The translations under genes and the position numbers were made by a program. This document shows, in pieces, positions 33,328 through 42,688 of a DNA stretch of 64,000 bases. Source of the DNA: Clostridium intestinale DSM 6191 (GTDB lineage Bacteria; Bacillota; Clostridia; Clostridiales; Clostridiaceae); NCBI RefSeq assembly GCF_900130055.1, contig NZ_FQXU01000004.1, positions 124,001 through 188,000 of the forward strand, given 5' to 3'. How positions within the stretch are numbered: position 1 is the first letter of the stretch; each line of letters opens with the position of its first letter. The notes under the pieces were generated by a model. That model did not search any database, had not been told where the DNA came from, and saw only the letters and a list, made by a program, of their open reading frames with translations.

Positions 33328-33780
33328 TTATTTTGATAGTAAATTCTTAAGTTCCTTCTCTAACTTTTCTACCATGTTCCTAAGTTCATCGCCCTTTATA
33401 CGCTTTGAATCATCATACATCTCTTCCCTTGGCAGCCACCATACAGGTCCCTTTTTAGGTGTATCTCCTGCAACTCTAGGAAATAGATGCCAATGAACAT
33501 GAGAATCTCCATTTCCAAGTAATTCATAATTCATCTTTTCAGGTTTAAATGCATTATATGCCGCTTCTGCAACAATGCTCATTTCTTCGAGATACTTAAC
33601 TCTAAAATCTTTAGGCAATTCATGTAATTCACTAACATGTTGTTTACATAAAAATAATGTATACCCTTTAAAATGTTGATGGTCTCCTATAACCACATAA
33701 CCAGTTTCTAGCTCCATAACAAAATACGGATTCCTATTTTCTTTTATCATTTCAATTCTCTCACAAATTAAGCATCCCAT
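33328..33780 (-). CDS. HIT-family protein
   Basis: A 150-residue histidine-triad nucleotide hydrolase/transferase. The catalytic motif is HVHWHLFPR. CLICERI at the N-terminus provides a Cys pair seen in HIT proteins with a zinc site. Such proteins act on nucleotidyl conjugates such as AMP-lysine or dinucleoside polyphosphates. AGGG precedes the ATG at 33780. Grouped with a Nudix gene of related substrate class. Confidence 0.85.
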   Translation of the reverse strand: MGCLICERIEMIKENRNPYFVMELETGYVVIGDHQHFKGYTLFLCKQHVSELHELPKDFRVKYLEEMSIVAEAAYNAFKPEKMNYELLGNGDSHVHWHLFPRVAGDTPKKGPVWWLPREEMYDDSKRIKGDELRNMVEKLEKELKNLLSK

Positions 33781-33810
33781 ATCTATCCCTCCATTAAATA
33801 AAAATCTATT

Positions 33811-34374
33811 TTAAAAATCAGATTTTAAAAATGAATATAAATCTAAATCAACTACTCCTTGACCTGTCCAAACTGTTCCTTGTCTTATAGTTCCCTCTTT
33901 TGTAAAGCCACTTCTTTCTAATACATTTTTAGATTTAATATTCTCAGGCATAACAAAAGCTTGTACTCTATTAATTCCAATTACATTTATTAAATAATCC
34001 TTCATTGCCTCCACTGCCTTAGTTGCAAATCCATGTCCCCAATATTCCTCATTTAAAGTATATCCAATGGTAGCCATATTTACCTTATCATCAAAATCAA
34101 ATATTTCTCCAACTCCAATGATTCTTTCCGTATTTTCATTACTACAAATTCCAAGAAATATGGTTTTCTTTTTACCAAAATCTCTTTCAAAATGTGTAAT
34201 CATATTTTCAACTGTAGCTTTATTCTTTTTTGCAGAGCCTGGTCTATATTTAAATAAATTCTCATTACTATATATTAAATAAAGCTCTTCTAAATCAGTT
34301 TTTTCTATCTTTCTAAGAGTTATTTCACTTGTTTTAATAAGTGGAAACTCTGAAAATAACTTTGTTTTATCCAT
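33811..34374 (-). CDS. RimJ/RimL-type GNAT acetyltransferase
   Basis: A 187-residue protein. ETTLRKIEK-type start of the fold (ITLRKIEKTDLEELY), acetyl-CoA loop ATIGYTLNEEYWGHGFATKA, and NIKSKNVLERSGFTKEG. Relatives acetylate protein N-termini or small molecules. AAGGAG precedes the ATG at 34374. It lies 30 bp upstream of the HIT gene. Confidence 0.82.
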   Translation of the reverse strand: MDKTKLFSEFPLIKTSEITLRKIEKTDLEELYLIYSNENLFKYRPGSAKKNKATVENMITHFERDFGKKKTIFLGICSNENTERIIGVGEIFDFDDKVNMATIGYTLNEEYWGHGFATKAVEAMKDYLINVIGINRVQAFVMPENIKSKNVLERSGFTKEGTIRQGTVWTGQGVVDLDLYSFLKSDF

Positions 34375-34564
34375 GGTTTTCTCCTTACGTAAATAAATCT
34401 AAATTTTATTAATAACTCAAAATAATCAAAAGTAGTTAAACCCCTTGCTTGAATTGTCTATATTTCTATTGATATACTATATATATCACAAACTTAGAAT
34501 ATCTAGGGCTTGCACTTAAAATTCTTATAGAAAAACAAGTATTAAAAATTATAGGAGTATCTTT

Positions 34565-34885
34565 ATGAATGATAAATTAATAAAAGCATTTACTTTAGTA
34601 ATTATCCCGTTAATCATATTCACCATATTTTTTATTTTTGGAAAAAATCAATATTCTCTCTATTATCAAAACTTTTCTCTACATAAAAATATGACTGGTG
34701 TATTTACTCTATATAAATATTTATTATTTGGCCTATACTTTGCTTTAATTGCTCTTTTTTTTGGTTTTATATATCACTTAAGATTAAAACCAGTTAAAAA
34801 GAGATTATATATATCTATATTAATAATACTAATGATATTTGGATATATTACTTTTTGTTTTTTAAGCAAATTCTTTAATATTTAG
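34565..34885 (+). CDS. Membrane protein, function unknown
   Basis: A 106-residue protein with three predicted helices (about residues 10-27, 50-70, 80-100). ATAGGAG precedes the ATG at 34565. The only plus-strand gene between 20.5 and 37.2 kb. No family recognised. Confidence 0.6.
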   Translation: MNDKLIKAFTLVIIPLIIFTIFFIFGKNQYSLYYQNFSLHKNMTGVFTLYKYLLFGLYFALIALFFGFIYHLRLKPVKKRLYISILIILMIFGYITFCFLSKFFNI

Positions 34886-34920
34886 ATACGATCTTCAACA
34901 ATTCTAAATTAATCATTTCC

Positions 34921-35088
34921 CTATAGTCCATTAATAACATAAACAATATTAAATAAAAACATAGCAACCACTGATGTTATTATAATCCAAAGAATACTAC
35001 CTTTTTCTTTATTGACAATCTTATAAATTGAATATAAAAACGAAAAAATAAATATTCCAAATAAAATAGACCAGCCTCCAATAAACAT
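34921..35088 (-). CDS. Small two-helix membrane protein
   Basis: A 55-residue protein with two transmembrane helices (about residues 4-20 and 32-50) joined by a basic loop. The ATG at 35088 follows GGGGG; an earlier ATG at 35106 lacks a site. It follows the Nudix gene by 23 bp and probably shares its transcript. Function unknown. Confidence 0.55.
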   Translation of the reverse strand: MFIGGWSILFGIFIFSFLYSIYKIVNKEKGSILWIIITSVVAMFLFNIVYVINGL

Positions 35089-35111
35089 ATAATCCCCCAT
35101 CTTCATCTAAC

Positions 35112-35642
35112 TTATTTACCTTTAATCAAACTATCATAGTTTTCACTAACAGCCTTTAAAGCCTTGGTTTCTCTATATATCCATTTATTTATATCTAAAC
35201 TATCATTTTTAATTATTTCCTCATTTACATGAATTGCCTCATTAAGATTTATCCAAATAGGTTTAAATCCTAACTCAATTTCATAGTCATCTAATTCTTG
35301 ATCAGCTATGCCATCAGTTAATTCACATAAATAATAAGTAGAAATCATCTCAAAAACAAAGTCTTTTCTATATCTATCTAAACTTCTTTCTATAAAAACT
35401 CCAATTTTTTCTTTTACATCTCCTACTATATATCCAGTTTCTTCCTTAACTTCTCTTATTAATGTTTGCTCTTGACTTTCTTCTTTGTTCATTCCTCCAC
35501 CAGGAAATTTAAAATCACCTTTGTTTGTATGTACCAAGAGAATATTATCATCTTTTAAAATAACTGCTCTTACAGCTTTCCTATAATTTGTTTTTGTCTT
35601 TTCATATTCCTCTTTGATTCCTAATGTATAGTTAAAAAGCAC
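35112..35642 (-). CDS. Nudix hydrolase
   Basis: A 176-residue Nudix protein: FKFPGGGMNKEESQEQTLIR leads into REVKEETGY, a full Nudix box. The start is probably GTG at 35642, which follows AGGTGA; the open frame extends upstream but overlaps the acetyltransferase gene by 41 nt. Substrate unknown. Starts 13 bp after the upstream gene, in a probable unit 36877-34921. Confidence 0.82.
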   Translation of the reverse strand: MLFNYTLGIKEEYEKTKTNYRKAVRAVILKDDNILLVHTNKGDFKFPGGGMNKEESQEQTLIREVKEETGYIVGDVKEKIGVFIERSLDRYRKDFVFEMISTYYLCELTDGIADQELDDYEIELGFKPIWINLNEAIHVNEEIIKNDSLDINKWIYRETKALKAVSENYDSLIKGK

Positions 35643-35655
35643 TATTTTCACCTGC

Positions 35656-36198
35656 CTACAAAGTTCTGTATTTTCTATAATAAAAATAGCTATCACTTTC
35701 CATATTCGGTTGCCTATGTCCTATGGGTGTTCTTTTCTCAAATAATTCAAAACCACATTTCTCTGCAAGATTACATGAAGGGATATTGGCACAATCAATA
35801 GTCAGAATAAGGTAGTTGACATCTGATACCTTGAAGCACCATTCTACTAAAGCTTCTACAGCTTCTTTTGTATATCCTTTATTTTTATGTTTTTCACTCA
35901 TAAAATAAGCTATCTCAATCTCATTTAATGTATCTTCGAGCCCCATGCCTACCATTCCGATCATTTCGTCAGTATCATGTAATGCTATTACATATCTTTT
36001 ATTTTCATAAATATCTGTTGAATCCTTTTGAGTTTGATGCCAATCAATATATTCAAAATACTCTTTAGGGGAAGCTCCATTTTCTGCCCAATCAGGCATA
36101 AATCTAAGAATATCTTTTTCTCTAACGATCCTATAAAGATTATCTGCATCCTTCCTTTCAAAATCTCTTATTTTTATTTGATTTGTTTCTATTCTCAT
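35656..36198 (-). CDS. RimJ/RimL-type GNAT acetyltransferase
   Basis: A 180-residue protein. IKIRDFERKDADNLYRI begins the fold, EIAYFMSEKHKNKGYTKEA is the acetyl-CoA loop, and NIPSCNLAEKCGFEL the C-terminal motif. The ATG at 36198 follows GGAG; the longer frame to 36240 would overlap the upstream gene. Substrate unknown. Confidence 0.82.
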   Translation of the reverse strand: MRIETNQIKIRDFERKDADNLYRIVREKDILRFMPDWAENGASPKEYFEYIDWHQTQKDSTDIYENKRYVIALHDTDEMIGMVGMGLEDTLNEIEIAYFMSEKHKNKGYTKEAVEALVEWCFKVSDVNYLILTIDCANIPSCNLAEKCGFELFEKRTPIGHRQPNMESDSYFYYRKYRTL

Positions 36199-36214
36199 AA
36201 TATTTACTCCATTC

Positions 36215-36877
36215 TTATTTTGTCCCAACAGGACATACAACCATACATAATCCGCAGGAATTTTTTCTATTATGTGTTTTTATATAAAGGCTTCTTTTTT
36301 CATTGCACAACTTATAATTAACCAATTCATTACGTTTAGAATTTATGTTCCAAGTATGTCCAATTAAAGCATTATACGGACAAATATCTACACATAAATT
36401 ACAGCCCTCTGGACATTTGCTTTTAGTTATAGGCGTACCAACAGGAAGATCATAATCTATAAGTATTGAGGAAAGTCTTACTCTTGGACCATATTTTTCT
36501 GTTATCAAAACTCCATTTTTCCCAATCCATCCAAGGCCAACATTAACAGCCGCAAACTTAAATGAAAATTGTGCAATAAGTGTTTCTTCACTTGATTGAG
36601 CAACTGGTGGTACATAGTATTTAATTTTATATTTTCCTAATATTTCCTTGATATCTTCTAAAATTACATTAATTCTGTTTCTAGCTTCGTCTATCAACTT
36701 TTCAAACTTTTCTTCCTTATAATTGCTTATTTCTATGATTTCTTTATGTGGTATTGCCATAACTAATGAGCATTTATAAAACTTTTTATATTCACTGAAA
36801 TCAATATTTGAAATGCCCCATACTATATCAGAATTCTCTTCAAAAAGTTCTACTAACTCTTTATAAAAGTTATCCAT
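36215..36877 (-). CDS. Epoxyqueuosine reductase-like iron-sulfur protein
   Basis: A 220-residue protein related to QueG but shorter than the usual 300-380 residues. GLGWIGKNGVLITEKYGPRV is the family core. Two four-cysteine 4Fe-4S motifs follow (CPEGCNLCVDICP and CGLCMVVCP plus an outlying Cys). The C-terminal part of full QueG is missing. Several clostridia have such short forms of unknown role. AAAGGTG precedes the ATG at 36877. Confidence 0.75.
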   Translation of the reverse strand: MDNFYKELVELFEENSDIVWGISNIDFSEYKKFYKCSLVMAIPHKEIIEISNYKEEKFEKLIDEARNRINVILEDIKEILGKYKIKYYVPPVAQSSEETLIAQFSFKFAAVNVGLGWIGKNGVLITEKYGPRVRLSSILIDYDLPVGTPITKSKCPEGCNLCVDICPYNALIGHTWNINSKRNELVNYKLCNEKRSLYIKTHNRKNSCGLCMVVCPVGTK

Positions 36878-36912
36878 AAGCCTTCACCTTTTTTATTGAA
36901 ACTATTAAATTA

Positions 36913-37152
36913 CTACTCTTCTTCATTATCAGGCACATCAATTATTACTTTCTTACAATCTTCACAGTAGTAAGCATCAACGCTACTCCTTACCCATATT
37001 TCCCTTTTTGCTAACATTACACACTTTTTCCCAAGCATATTATCAAGAAAATTCCTTTTCTCAGATTCCTCCACCCATATTAAATCGTTTCTTCCATCGC
37101 CTTCTACAAAACCCTTTTTCATGTCTCTTTTACAATATGGACACTGTACCAT
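36913..37152 (-). CDS. Small zinc-ribbon protein
   Basis: A 79-residue protein with an N-terminal CPYC and a C-terminal CEDC, together a zinc ribbon split by about 55 residues. The pattern CPYC-x-RDMKKG and YYCEDCKKVIID is common in firmicute proteins of DUF6487 type, as far as I recall. GGAG precedes the ATG at 37152. Role unknown. Confidence 0.68.
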   Translation of the reverse strand: MVQCPYCKRDMKKGFVEGDGRNDLIWVEESEKRNFLDNMLGKKCVMLAKREIWVRSSVDAYYCEDCKKVIIDVPDNEEE

Positions 37153-37278
37153 ATAACCATCTCCTACACTTGCTTATATGAATATTATACCATTTAAATC
37201 ATATTATTACATAAACATTAACATATGTACCAAGTTATATGTTATAATTATTTTATGAAACTTATAGGAGGTGGCTTT

Positions 37279-37425
37279 ATGGCTCGTGGACTTGTATTAC
37301 TTTTATTCTACATACCCATATTTGCTCTGGGAATTTACTCATTTATCTTATTTATAAAACTTGCTCATAGAGGAATAAGAGCTCTTGATATCTACATATA
37401 TGAAAAAGAAAGAAATAAACAATAG
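37279..37425 (+). CDS. Small membrane protein of the KLAHRGI type
   Basis: A 48-residue protein: one membrane helix (about residues 4-26) and then IKLAHRGIRALDIYIYEKE, matching the 54-residue protein at 20302-20466. AGGAGGTGG precedes the ATG at 37279, which decides the start; earlier in-frame starts have none. A strong terminator overlaps its stop codon. Function unknown. Confidence 0.7.
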   Translation: MARGLVLLLFYIPIFALGIYSFILFIKLAHRGIRALDIYIYEKERNKQ

Positions 37426-37460
37426 CAGCTTCATAAAAAAATGGAGACTGCTATTTTTTT
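37421..37460 (+). terminator. Terminator after small membrane protein gene
   Basis: AATAGCAG (37421-37428) pairs with CTGCTATT (37448-37455), followed by TTTTT. Confidence 0.8.
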
Positions 37461-37513
37461 ATGAAGCTCTTTAATGCACGAACTTAATTACAAAGTACTA
37501 GGGGGAAATAACA

Positions 37514-38740
37514 ATGAAAACTATAAACAAGGAACCTTTATGGAATAAAAACTTTATATTATTATTACAAGGACAGTTGTTTTCAATTTTTGGAGATAAT
37601 ATCTATGACATAGCTCTTAGAGTTTGGATTCTTAGCAAAACAGGTTCAACTGCCATTATGGGATTATTTATGGCGATTTCAGTTGTACCTAGGATAGTGA
37701 TATCACCTTTTGCTGGAACCTTTATTGATAGGCATAATAGAAAAATCATCTTAATTTCTTGTGACATGATTTGTGCCATGACTTTACTTTTTACAGGTAT
37801 ATTGGCTAAGTTAGACCTTTTACAACTTTGGATGGTAGTTTCAACTGGCATTATTGTAGGGATTTGTGGATGTTTTTTTAATCCCACTATCAATTCTATT
37901 TTGCCTGATATTGTTCCGAAATCTAAACTTTTAAAAGCTAATTCAGTAGTTTCATTAATTAGTACAAGCGATGGCATGATGGGAAATGCTTTTGGTGGTT
38001 TCTTGGTACAAATTGTTGGAGCTCCTATATCCTTTTTGTTAAATGGATTTAGTTTTTTAATATCAGCAGTTTCTGAGATGTTTATGATGGTACCTAAAAT
38101 AGAAATCAAATCAAAAAAGGTTAACTTTTTTCAAGATTTAAAAGATGGTTTGCTTTTTATCAGTAAATCAAAAGGATTAAGGTACATATATATTTTAACT
38201 TGCTTTTGTAACTTTGTTGCATCTATGTCCATGACTTTAACTTTGCCATTATTTAAAGAAAACATCAATCTAGGTTTAGGTTTATATGGAGTTTCTATGG
38301 CTATTAATGGTGCTGGAATGTTTTTAGGATTTTCACTTTTATCTGCAATTGATATAAAAATAGAAAAAAGATTCAAGTTTTTTATTTTAAGCGGAGTAAT
38401 CATATCTCTTACAATGATTTTTTATTCTCTGACTACTAATTTCTATTTGATTTCTGTATTGTTTTTTATAAATGGATTTTGTCTTGCAGTAAATAATTCA
38501 TTAACTCAATCTAGTATACAAGTTACCGTACCTGATAATATGAGATCAAAAGCCTTTGCCTTTCAGAGAACTTTATCCTCAGCATTAATGCCTGCTGGTA
38601 TGGTTATTGCCGGTTTGTTAGCTGAAATAGTTAAAATTAATTTAATAATACTTGTTGATTATATAATCTTTTTTATTCTATTTTTATATACATCACGTTT
38701 GTTAAGTGTAAAAAACATAATGAATATTAATAAAGTTTAA
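37514..38740 (+). CDS. MFS transporter, DHA3 (MefA-like) family
   Basis: A 408-residue protein with about 12 helices. FILLLQGQLFSIFGDNIYD in helix 1 and FAGTFIDRHNRKIILI as motif A are typical of the DHA3 drug exporters related to macrolide efflux proteins. AGGGGG precedes the ATG at 37514. No local regulator gene. Substrate unknown. Confidence 0.82.
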   Translation: MKTINKEPLWNKNFILLLQGQLFSIFGDNIYDIALRVWILSKTGSTAIMGLFMAISVVPRIVISPFAGTFIDRHNRKIILISCDMICAMTLLFTGILAKLDLLQLWMVVSTGIIVGICGCFFNPTINSILPDIVPKSKLLKANSVVSLISTSDGMMGNAFGGFLVQIVGAPISFLLNGFSFLISAVSEMFMMVPKIEIKSKKVNFFQDLKDGLLFISKSKGLRYIYILTCFCNFVASMSMTLTLPLFKENINLGLGLYGVSMAINGAGMFLGFSLLSAIDIKIEKRFKFFILSGVIISLTMIFYSLTTNFYLISVLFFINGFCLAVNNSLTQSSIQVTVPDNMRSKAFAFQRTLSSALMPAGMVIAGLLAEIVKINLIILVDYIIFFILFLYTSRLLSVKNIMNINKV

Positions 38741-38750
38741 TAAAAAGGAT

Positions 38751-38785
38751 AAGAAGTAGAATTCTTCATATAAGTTCTACTTCTT
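38751..38785. terminator. Bidirectional terminator
   Basis: AAGAAGTAGAA (38751-38761) pairs with TTCTACTTCTT (38775-38785) between the convergent MFS and acetyltransferase genes. Confidence 0.8.
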
Positions 38786-38806
38786 ACCCCTAACTAAATA
38801 GCTGCT

Positions 38807-39820
38807 CTAGATTTTTATTATCTTCTCAAAGCAAATTGCTTTTTCATTTTCTACATACTTTCCATAATTAGATATTTGATGGTACCCTCTTTTTTTATAA
38901 AATTCTACAGCTCTTTCATTTATTATTCTAGTTTCAAGCCAAAGCTTTGAATAACCCATGTTATAGGCTTCTTTTTCTAAATAAGATAAAATTTTTCCTC
39001 CAACACCTTTCGATTTTTCTTTTGAAAACATCCTTTTAACTTCAGCCACATCTTCATTGATTGGTCTAAATGCACCACAACCTACTACCTTTTCTTCACG
39101 GTCATATGCAACAACAAATAATGAATGTGGTACACAAACATCTTTAGGATCAAAGGATTTTTCACCACTATCTCCTGTTATTTTTGCCAAAGTTTCAGAT
39201 AATTCCTCCATTAATAATATCGAATCACTGTGGTTTGGGTCTTTCTTTACAATCTTCATTAACCCCTTATAATAATCCTCAGCTAAAAGCCCATACACAG
39301 AAGTGTCACAAATTCCTTGGTTATTTCTATCAGCTTTACGCAAGGTACCTTCGTATTGCAATCCACATTTAAGCATTACTTTTCCCGAATTTGGATTTCT
39401 TGGATCATGACGTGATTCAATTCGCTTAACTCCAACTTCTTCAATAAGAAATCTGATAACTTCTTTAAATGCTTCTGACGTTATTCCTTGATTCCACCAT
39501 TTTCTCCCTATAGTATAGCCAATTTGCATCATATCAAATTCCTCTTCCATATCAACCATGCTGATGATTCCTATTGGCGCATCTCCATTTTCTTTTAATA
39601 TGATTGCCCACTGATAGAACTTGTCATTTATGTAATGTTCCATTCGTCTTTCTTGAAGACTTTTAGTAACTTCAATTGAAGTATGTGCAGACCACATCAG
39701 ATACTTTGTTACTTCATCATCCTTCGCCCAGTTATCAAATATAGCTTGTGTATCTGATATATTAAATCTTCTTAATATCAATCTTTCTGTTACTAATTGT
39801 ACTGTTCCTAGATGTTTCAT
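38807..39820 (-). CDS. Two-domain GNAT protein (RimJ/RimL-type plus second GNAT)
   Basis: A 337-residue fusion of two acetyltransferase domains. Residues 1-185 are RimJ/RimL-like (IGYTIGRKWWNQGITSEAF; LKCGLQYEGTLRK). Residues 195-337 form a second GNAT (VKRMFSKEKSKGVGGKILSY; AVEFYKKRGYHQ). The first domain is closely similar to the single-domain protein at 40518-41087, so one arose by duplication. The ATG at 39820 follows GGGGGA. Substrates unknown. Confidence 0.85.
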   Translation of the reverse strand: MKHLGTVQLVTERLILRRFNISDTQAIFDNWAKDDEVTKYLMWSAHTSIEVTKSLQERRMEHYINDKFYQWAIILKENGDAPIGIISMVDMEEEFDMMQIGYTIGRKWWNQGITSEAFKEVIRFLIEEVGVKRIESRHDPRNPNSGKVMLKCGLQYEGTLRKADRNNQGICDTSVYGLLAEDYYKGLMKIVKKDPNHSDSILLMEELSETLAKITGDSGEKSFDPKDVCVPHSLFVVAYDREEKVVGCGAFRPINEDVAEVKRMFSKEKSKGVGGKILSYLEKEAYNMGYSKLWLETRIINERAVEFYKKRGYHQISNYGKYVENEKAICFEKIIKI

Positions 39821-39913
39821 TATCAATCCCCCAATAAGATAGTCTCTTCATTATTCAACAATATGTATATTATACCATTTCTTTAATTAAGGAGTATAAT
39901 TCTTCTTTATATA

Positions 39914-39962
39914 AAAGCACAAGAAAGTTTAGACTTTTAATCCAAACTTTCTTGTGCTTTTA
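39914..39962. terminator. Strong terminator after cotF-type gene
   Basis: An 18-bp perfect stem: AAAAGCACAAGAAAGTTT (39914-39931) against AAACTTTCTTGTGCTTTT (39945-39962), starting 13 bp after the spore-coat gene stop. Confidence 0.85.
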
Positions 39963-39975
39963 ATGATATCTAATT

Positions 39976-40437
39976 TTATTGAACGTTGTACATACCTTTG
40001 CTTTCCATATACTTAAATATAGATTCACCGTGTTTTTGTTCTTCTTTTTGTATATGGTTTAGTACATCACGAACCTCTGTATCCTTAAATTCAAATATTG
40101 CTGTATCATAGGTCCCTGATACATATTTTTCAGCCATTAATAAATCTGAACATATATCTTTATCAGATATATTGCTTTGAGTTTGCTTTGCTACTTCTGG
40201 AGTTTGAGTAGAATTTTGATTTTGCTGTTGATTCATTTGAGGAACAGTACCATTTAAAAGTTGATTAATGGTATCTAAGTGAGTTCTCTCAATTTGCTCA
40301 TTATTTTTACAAAGCTGCTTTAATTGAGTATCCTGTGCTTGATTCGCATAGTTTGAATATTTCAGGATACAGATTTCCTCATGGCTCTTTAGATCTTCTA
40401 GTAACAGTCTTTCTTTTTGGCTTAAAGTTATTTGCAT
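39976..40437 (-). CDS. CotF-family spore coat protein
   Basis: A 153-residue ferritin-like helical protein split by a Gln/Asn/Thr-rich linker (about residues 68-90). The N-terminal LLLEDLKSHEEICILKYSNY and C-terminal SGTYDTAIFEFKDTEVRDVL halves are typical of the CotF coat family. AGGAGG precedes the ATG at 40437. Its expression is probably confined to sporulation. It sits between two related acetyltransferase genes. Confidence 0.82.
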   Translation of the reverse strand: MQITLSQKERLLLEDLKSHEEICILKYSNYANQAQDTQLKQLCKNNEQIERTHLDTINQLLNGTVPQMNQQQNQNSTQTPEVAKQTQSNISDKDICSDLLMAEKYVSGTYDTAIFEFKDTEVRDVLNHIQKEEQKHGESIFKYMESKGMYNVQ

Positions 40438-40517
40438 AATAAAACACCTCCTGTTTTATTTTGTGCAACTTTTCTTTTTCCATACATAAAGTTTTACTAG
40501 ATAGATAGTACTTCCCC

Positions 40518-41087
40518 CTAGTTGCTTTTTTCCTTATAATAATCTTCAGCCAAAAGTCCATACATAACGGAATTACATATACCTTGATTGTTTATATCAG
40601 AATTTCTTAATGTACCTTCATATTGTAAGCCACATTTAAGCATCACTTTTCCTGAGTTTGGATTATTAGAATCATGACGTGATTCAATACGTTTAGCTCC
40701 AACTTCTTCAATGAGAAATCTAATAACCTCTTTAAAAGCTTCTGATGTTACACCTTGATGCCACCACTTTCTACCTATGCAGTACCCAATATGTACCATG
40801 TCAATATCATCATCCATATGAACAACACTGATACTTCCTATAGGTTCATCAACATTATCTTTCAAAGCAATTCCCCACTGATAAAACTTATTATCTGAAT
40901 AATTCTGAATCCATTCTGATATTACATCTTTAGATATATCAACTGAACTATGAGTTGGCCAAGTTAAGTACTTTGTAACTTCATCATCACTTGCCCAGTT
41001 ATCAAACATAGGCTTTGCATCTGAACTCTTAATCCTTCTTAATATCAATCTTTCTGTTTCTAATTCTACCGTTCCTAAATGTTTCAC
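40518..41087 (-). CDS. RimJ/RimL-type GNAT acetyltransferase
   Basis: A 189-residue protein very like the first domain of the gene at 38807-39820 (shared KHLGTV-LxTERLILRR, FKEVIRFLIEEVG, LKCGLQYEGTLR, GLLAEDYYK). The GTG at 41087 follows GGGGG and matches the start of the paralogue; the longer frame upstream is out of pattern. Substrate unknown. Confidence 0.83.
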   Translation of the reverse strand: MKHLGTVELETERLILRRIKSSDAKPMFDNWASDDEVTKYLTWPTHSSVDISKDVISEWIQNYSDNKFYQWGIALKDNVDEPIGSISVVHMDDDIDMVHIGYCIGRKWWHQGVTSEAFKEVIRFLIEEVGAKRIESRHDSNNPNSGKVMLKCGLQYEGTLRNSDINNQGICNSVMYGLLAEDYYKEKSN

Positions 41088-41146
41088 TGTTATACCCCCT
41101 ATTCTGATATTTAAAATCGATATAGCTATTGTACCATCTTTATCCA

Positions 41147-42547
41147 CTATTTAAAAATCTTCTTAACTAGGTTCAACTGTTTTTCAGTATATGATGGATA
41201 CATAAGAGATGTCCCAAATCCTGATGGTTTCTTTAGTACACCTTTTCTATGTGAAAATGTAATGAAACTATCTTTTCCATGATATGCGCCTATTCCAGCA
41301 TTACCAACACCACCAAAAGGAAGATAAGGATTAGCTGTATGCATAATTGTATCATTAATGCAGGCATTTCCAGAACTTATCTCACTTAAAACTTTATTTT
41401 CAACCGCTTTATTAGTTGTGAAAAGATATAGGGCTAAAGGTTTAGGGGCATTTAATATTTGCTTTATTGCATCATTTAAGTCTCCATAAGTCATAATAGG
41501 AAGCACTGGTCCAAATATTTCTTCCTGCATACTTGCTGCATCTAAGGAGGATATTTCTATTAAAGTAGGTTCAATATATCTTGCTGTTTCATTATAATTT
41601 CCACCAAATACAATACCTGCTTTATCCTTATCAATCATGTTTTTTATACGATTAAAGTGTCTCTCATTTATAATTTTCCCAAAGGAATCATTATTCTCTA
41701 TGTCATCTCCATAAAAACTTCTAATAGCAGTTTTCATTTCTTCAATAAGCTTATTTTTTACTGTTTCGTGAACTAAAACATAATCAGGTGCTATACAAGT
41801 CTGCCCAGCATTAGTTGTTTTTCCCCATATGATTCTTCTTGCTGCTTCTTTTATATTAGCACTTTCGTCTACAATAACTGGACTTTTTCCTCCAAGCTCT
41901 AAGGTCACTGGAGTAAGATTTTTAGCCGCTGCCTCCATAACAATTTTTCCTACAGGAACACTTCCAGTAAAGAATATATAGTCAAACTTCCCATTTATAA
42001 GCGAAGTGTTTGTCTCTATTCCACCTTCTACACATTCTACATACTTTTTGTCAAAAGTAGTTTTAATAAGTTCCTTTACTACTCTTGAAACATTTGGAGT
42101 CATTTCAGATGGTTTTAAAACTGCTGTATTACCAGCTGATAATGCACCTATTAAAGGTTCAACAAGCAGTTGAAATGGATAATTATAAGGTCCTATTATT
42201 AATACTGAACCATAAGGCTCACTTAATATATAACTTCTTCCTGGCATTAAATAAAAAGGGGTTTTTCTTCTTTCTGGTTTAGCCCATTTTTTGATATTTT
42301 TTATGGTTAAATCTATACTGTGATAAACAAAACCAACCTCAGTCATGTACCCTTCATTTTTATGTTTTCCAAGATCTATATTTAAAGCCTCTAGTATTTG
42401 CTTCTCATATTCTTTTATTGCCTTTTTTAATAGTCTTAACTGATTTATTCTAAAATCCAAATCTTTTGTAGCTTGACTATGGAAATATCTCTTTTGTTCT
42501 TCCAAAATAACCTCAACATCTTTAGCACTTAATTCATTTATACTCAT
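41147..42547 (-). CDS. Aldehyde dehydrogenase (class 3-like)
   Basis: A 466-residue NAD(P)-dependent aldehyde dehydrogenase. VTLELGGKSP contains the general-base Glu, and AGQTCIAPDYV the catalytic Cys. FFTGSVPVGK is the cofactor loop. The short, hydrophobic-tailed form resembles the class 3/fatty aldehyde group. GGGAG precedes the ATG at 42547. Divergent from a TetR gene that probably controls it. Confidence 0.9.
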   Translation of the reverse strand: MSINELSAKDVEVILEEQKRYFHSQATKDLDFRINQLRLLKKAIKEYEKQILEALNIDLGKHKNEGYMTEVGFVYHSIDLTIKNIKKWAKPERRKTPFYLMPGRSYILSEPYGSVLIIGPYNYPFQLLVEPLIGALSAGNTAVLKPSEMTPNVSRVVKELIKTTFDKKYVECVEGGIETNTSLINGKFDYIFFTGSVPVGKIVMEAAAKNLTPVTLELGGKSPVIVDESANIKEAARRIIWGKTTNAGQTCIAPDYVLVHETVKNKLIEEMKTAIRSFYGDDIENNDSFGKIINERHFNRIKNMIDKDKAGIVFGGNYNETARYIEPTLIEISSLDAASMQEEIFGPVLPIMTYGDLNDAIKQILNAPKPLALYLFTTNKAVENKVLSEISSGNACINDTIMHTANPYLPFGGVGNAGIGAYHGKDSFITFSHRKGVLKKPSGFGTSLMYPSYTEKQLNLVKKIFK

Positions 42548-42588
42548 AATATTCTCCCTTCATACAACCCATAATAAACATCAAAAAT

Positions 42589-42684
42589 GTTACACTTGTA
42601 ACTTATTTGAGAATATAATATACTACTATCATTCTCTGGTCAATATCTTAAACTTAAGTTATACAAAATGAGAGGAATGTAACA
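42589..42684. promoter_or_regulatory. Candidate TetR operator region of the aldehyde dehydrogenase gene
   Basis: GTTACACTTGTAAC at 42589-42602 is a dyad with 6-bp arms, and a half-site TGTAAC recurs at 42679-42684 next to the TetR start. AACTTAAGTT, a 10-bp palindrome, lies between. Good candidates for a TetR site in this divergent region. Confidence 0.5.
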
Positions 42685-42688
42685 GTTT

